The notes beneath the pieces were generated by a model. The model had not been told where the DNA came from and did not search any database. It saw only the letters and a list, made by a program, of their open reading frames with translations. The position numbers and the translations under genes were made by a program. Below are positions 63,160 to 64,000 of a stretch of 64,000 nt of DNA, in pieces. Every line of letters starts with the position of its first letter. Within the stretch, counting starts at the first letter, position 1. This DNA comes from Prinsepia uniflora (taxonomy: Eukaryota; Streptophyta; Magnoliopsida; Rosales; Rosaceae), in the NCBI GenBank assembly GCA_032719365.1, contig CM064871.1, forward strand, positions 28,183,566 through 28,247,565, in the 5' to 3' direction.

Positions 63160-63449
63160 CTATCCTATGGAGCTTTGACCATCATTCTCACCGTGTTCAT
63201 CAGTCGATGGTACTTCAAAATCAACTGCTGGTGCTTCAAACCCAAGGACTCTTGACATATTTTGTACTAGTTGTTGGAGATACAACCGCATATGTGCAAG
63301 TTTCTTGTTAGCGGCCTCTTGAGATGCCTTTGCAACTGTCAACTCATCCTTCAAATTGTCAACCTCTGTTGCAAGTGTTGAGTAGTTGCTGAAGATTGAG
63401 AGCTTCCAATCTCACGGACACGTCCATATCGCATACCACGTATCTGTGA
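63160..63449 (-). pseudogene. C-terminus of En/Spm (Ptta-type) CACTA protein, frameshifted
   Basis: Minus strand. The upstream part reads GMRYGRVREIGSSQSSATTQ, the (R/K)GMRYGRV block typical of plant En/Spm-type proteins. A shift near 63355-63370 moves to the frame of the downstream part, VDNLKDELTVAKASQEAANK and on to the stop at 63160, which looks like a coiled-coil tail. The N-terminal side is cut at 63450 by the Cassandra element. Known role of the family: element-encoded DNA-binding or transposition protein. Non-functional as seen. Confidence 0.65.
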
Positions 63450-63600
63450 TGTAAGACCCGTGTCCTGGAGGGAAAGGTGAACAATCCCACATTCCTGCGA
63501 GGGGGAATGGTCTGGGAGAGGATGGTGGTGTTCCTTAAAGGTGTAGGCGCACACCTATCTAGCATGAGGCCTTTTGGGAGCTCAGTGGCTTTGGGGGGGA

Positions 63601-63667
63601 TTGGAACCCCAAAGTTAAGCGAGTTGAGGCTGGTGCAATTCCATGATGGGTGACCTCTTGGGAAGTT
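63601..63667 (+). promoter_or_regulatory. 5S rRNA-derived Pol III promoter segment in Cassandra LTR
   Basis: Contains AAGTTAAGCGAG (box A region of plant 5S rRNA, 63612 on) and GATGGGTGACCTC followed by TTGGGAAG (box C, 63645-63665), spaced roughly as in 5S genes. In this family the segment is known to supply a Pol III promoter. This is not a functional rRNA gene: the 5' part of 5S is missing or strongly diverged. Confidence 0.88.
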
Positions 63668-63782
63668 ACACCGTGAGCTCCCGAAAACAAAACCGTGAGG
63701 GCAAGGGCAAGGAGGCCCAAAGCGGACAATATCGTGCTAGATGAGTCGGGTCCTGACCGAGGAGGGTCGGGTCCTGACAATT

Positions 63783-63795
63783 TGGTATCAGAGCC
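63783..63795 (+). promoter_or_regulatory. Primer-binding site of Cassandra element
   Basis: TGGTATCAGAGCC, complementary to initiator-Met tRNA, three bases after the 5' LTR. Confidence 0.92.
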
Positions 63796-64000
63796 AGACC
63801 CCGATCGGGAAGTGTGCCAGCGAGGATACTGGGCCCTAAGGGGGATGGATTGTAAGACCCGTGTCCTGGAGGGAACAGTGAACAATCTCGCATTCCTGCG
63901 AGGGGGAATGGTCTGGGAGAGGATGGTGGTGTGCCTTAAAGGTGTAGGCACACACCTATCTAGCATGAGGCCTTTTGGGAGCTCAGTGGCTTTGGGGGGG

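Larger units (their letters stand above)
62318..64000. mobile_element. CACTA (En/Spm) transposon, left end, runs off the window
   Basis: The terminus CACTAGTAAAAAATATGCC begins at 62318, preceded by TCA, a possible 3-bp TSD. Subterminal repeats follow (62330-62930). A minus-strand remnant of an En/Spm-type protein then points toward this end (63160-63449). The other terminus is outside the window. A Cassandra element interrupts it from 63450. Confidence 0.8.
63450..64000 (+). mobile_element. Cassandra-type TRIM retrotransposon, 3' LTR cut by window end
   Basis: 5' LTR 63450-63779 (330 bp, TGTAAGACCCGTGTCC to GGGTCCTGACA). A 71-bp internal region (63780-63850) holds the primer site TGGTATCAGAGCC at 63783 and a GGGGGATGGAT purine tract. 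The 3' LTR starts at 63851, again with TGTAAGACCCGTGTCC, and runs off the end. No coding capacity, and so dependent on proteins from other elements. The 5S rRNA-like segment in the LTR identifies the Cassandra family. The left flank is TGTGA; the other TSD copy is outside the window. Confidence 0.92.

Noticed and set aside
63601..63667. Genuine 5S rRNA gene
   Set aside because: Only box A to box C resemble 5S and the segment lies within an LTR with primer site; it is the Cassandra promoter segment.

Overview
This window is nuclear DNA of a flowering plant, most likely a eudicot; the species cannot be named from the sequence. The signs are an intron-split plant-type gene, Ty3/gypsy chromovirus retrotransposons primed by initiator-Met tRNA, a Cassandra-type miniature retrotransposon carrying a 5S rRNA segment, and CACTA, Mutator-like and hAT elements. 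Roughly four fifths of the window is transposon sequence, mostly LTRs. Only one convincing host gene is present.

Left end (1-7.4 kb): the tail of a plus-oriented LTR (1-613), then a complete nine-exon SurE-like nucleotidase/phosphatase gene (1509-4602, plus strand, 316 aa), then AT-rich intergenic DNA holding one hAT MITE with an 8-bp target-site duplication (TSD) (5742-6316).

Middle (7.4-53.5 kb): a deep stack of nested LTR elements. From the outside in: a Tat/Athila-type gypsy element on the plus strand (LTR remnants about 12553-12599 and 25248-27642, primer-site region to 27668, gag remnant 51018-51309) was hit in its LTR by element B (12600-25242, TSD CTTTT, minus strand, Tekay/Del-like, dead). 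B's own 3' LTR was hit by a solo LTR, C1 (14864-17828, TSD CTTAA). The same Tat/Athila element was hit after its primer site by solo LTR G (27669-50836, TSD CCATT). G contains a 504-bp tandem repeat of about five units. Solo LTR C2 (28612-43813, TSD ACAAC) landed in the first of these units, and element A landed in C2. A (28983-41572) has the arrangement LTR / full gag-pol / LTR / truncated pol, sharing the central LTR. G also contains a 3.2-kb non-coding insertion (about 47036-50217).

Right end (53.5-64 kb): a second copy of a non-coding LTR family (F2, 53492-59694; the first copy F1 is 7695-11539), itself hit by solo LTR H (54551-57438, TSD GACAG) six bases inside one of its LTRs. Then follow a Mutator-like MITE with a 9-10 bp TSD (59712-60444), about 1.8 kb of unique-looking AT-rich DNA with one doubtful small spliced gene, and the end of a CACTA transposon starting at 62318. 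The CACTA carries subterminal repeats and the C-terminus of its En/Spm-type protein. A Cassandra TRIM (63450 to beyond the window) cut that protein gene.

How the parts relate: the SurE gene is an ordinary housekeeping-type gene at the edge of a retrotransposon sink. The retroelements do not form a pathway with it. The most informative content is the history readable from five exact TSDs on retroelement insertions, the LTR-internal repeat structure, and sequence modules shared by LTRs of otherwise divergent families. I did not find an unknown coding system.
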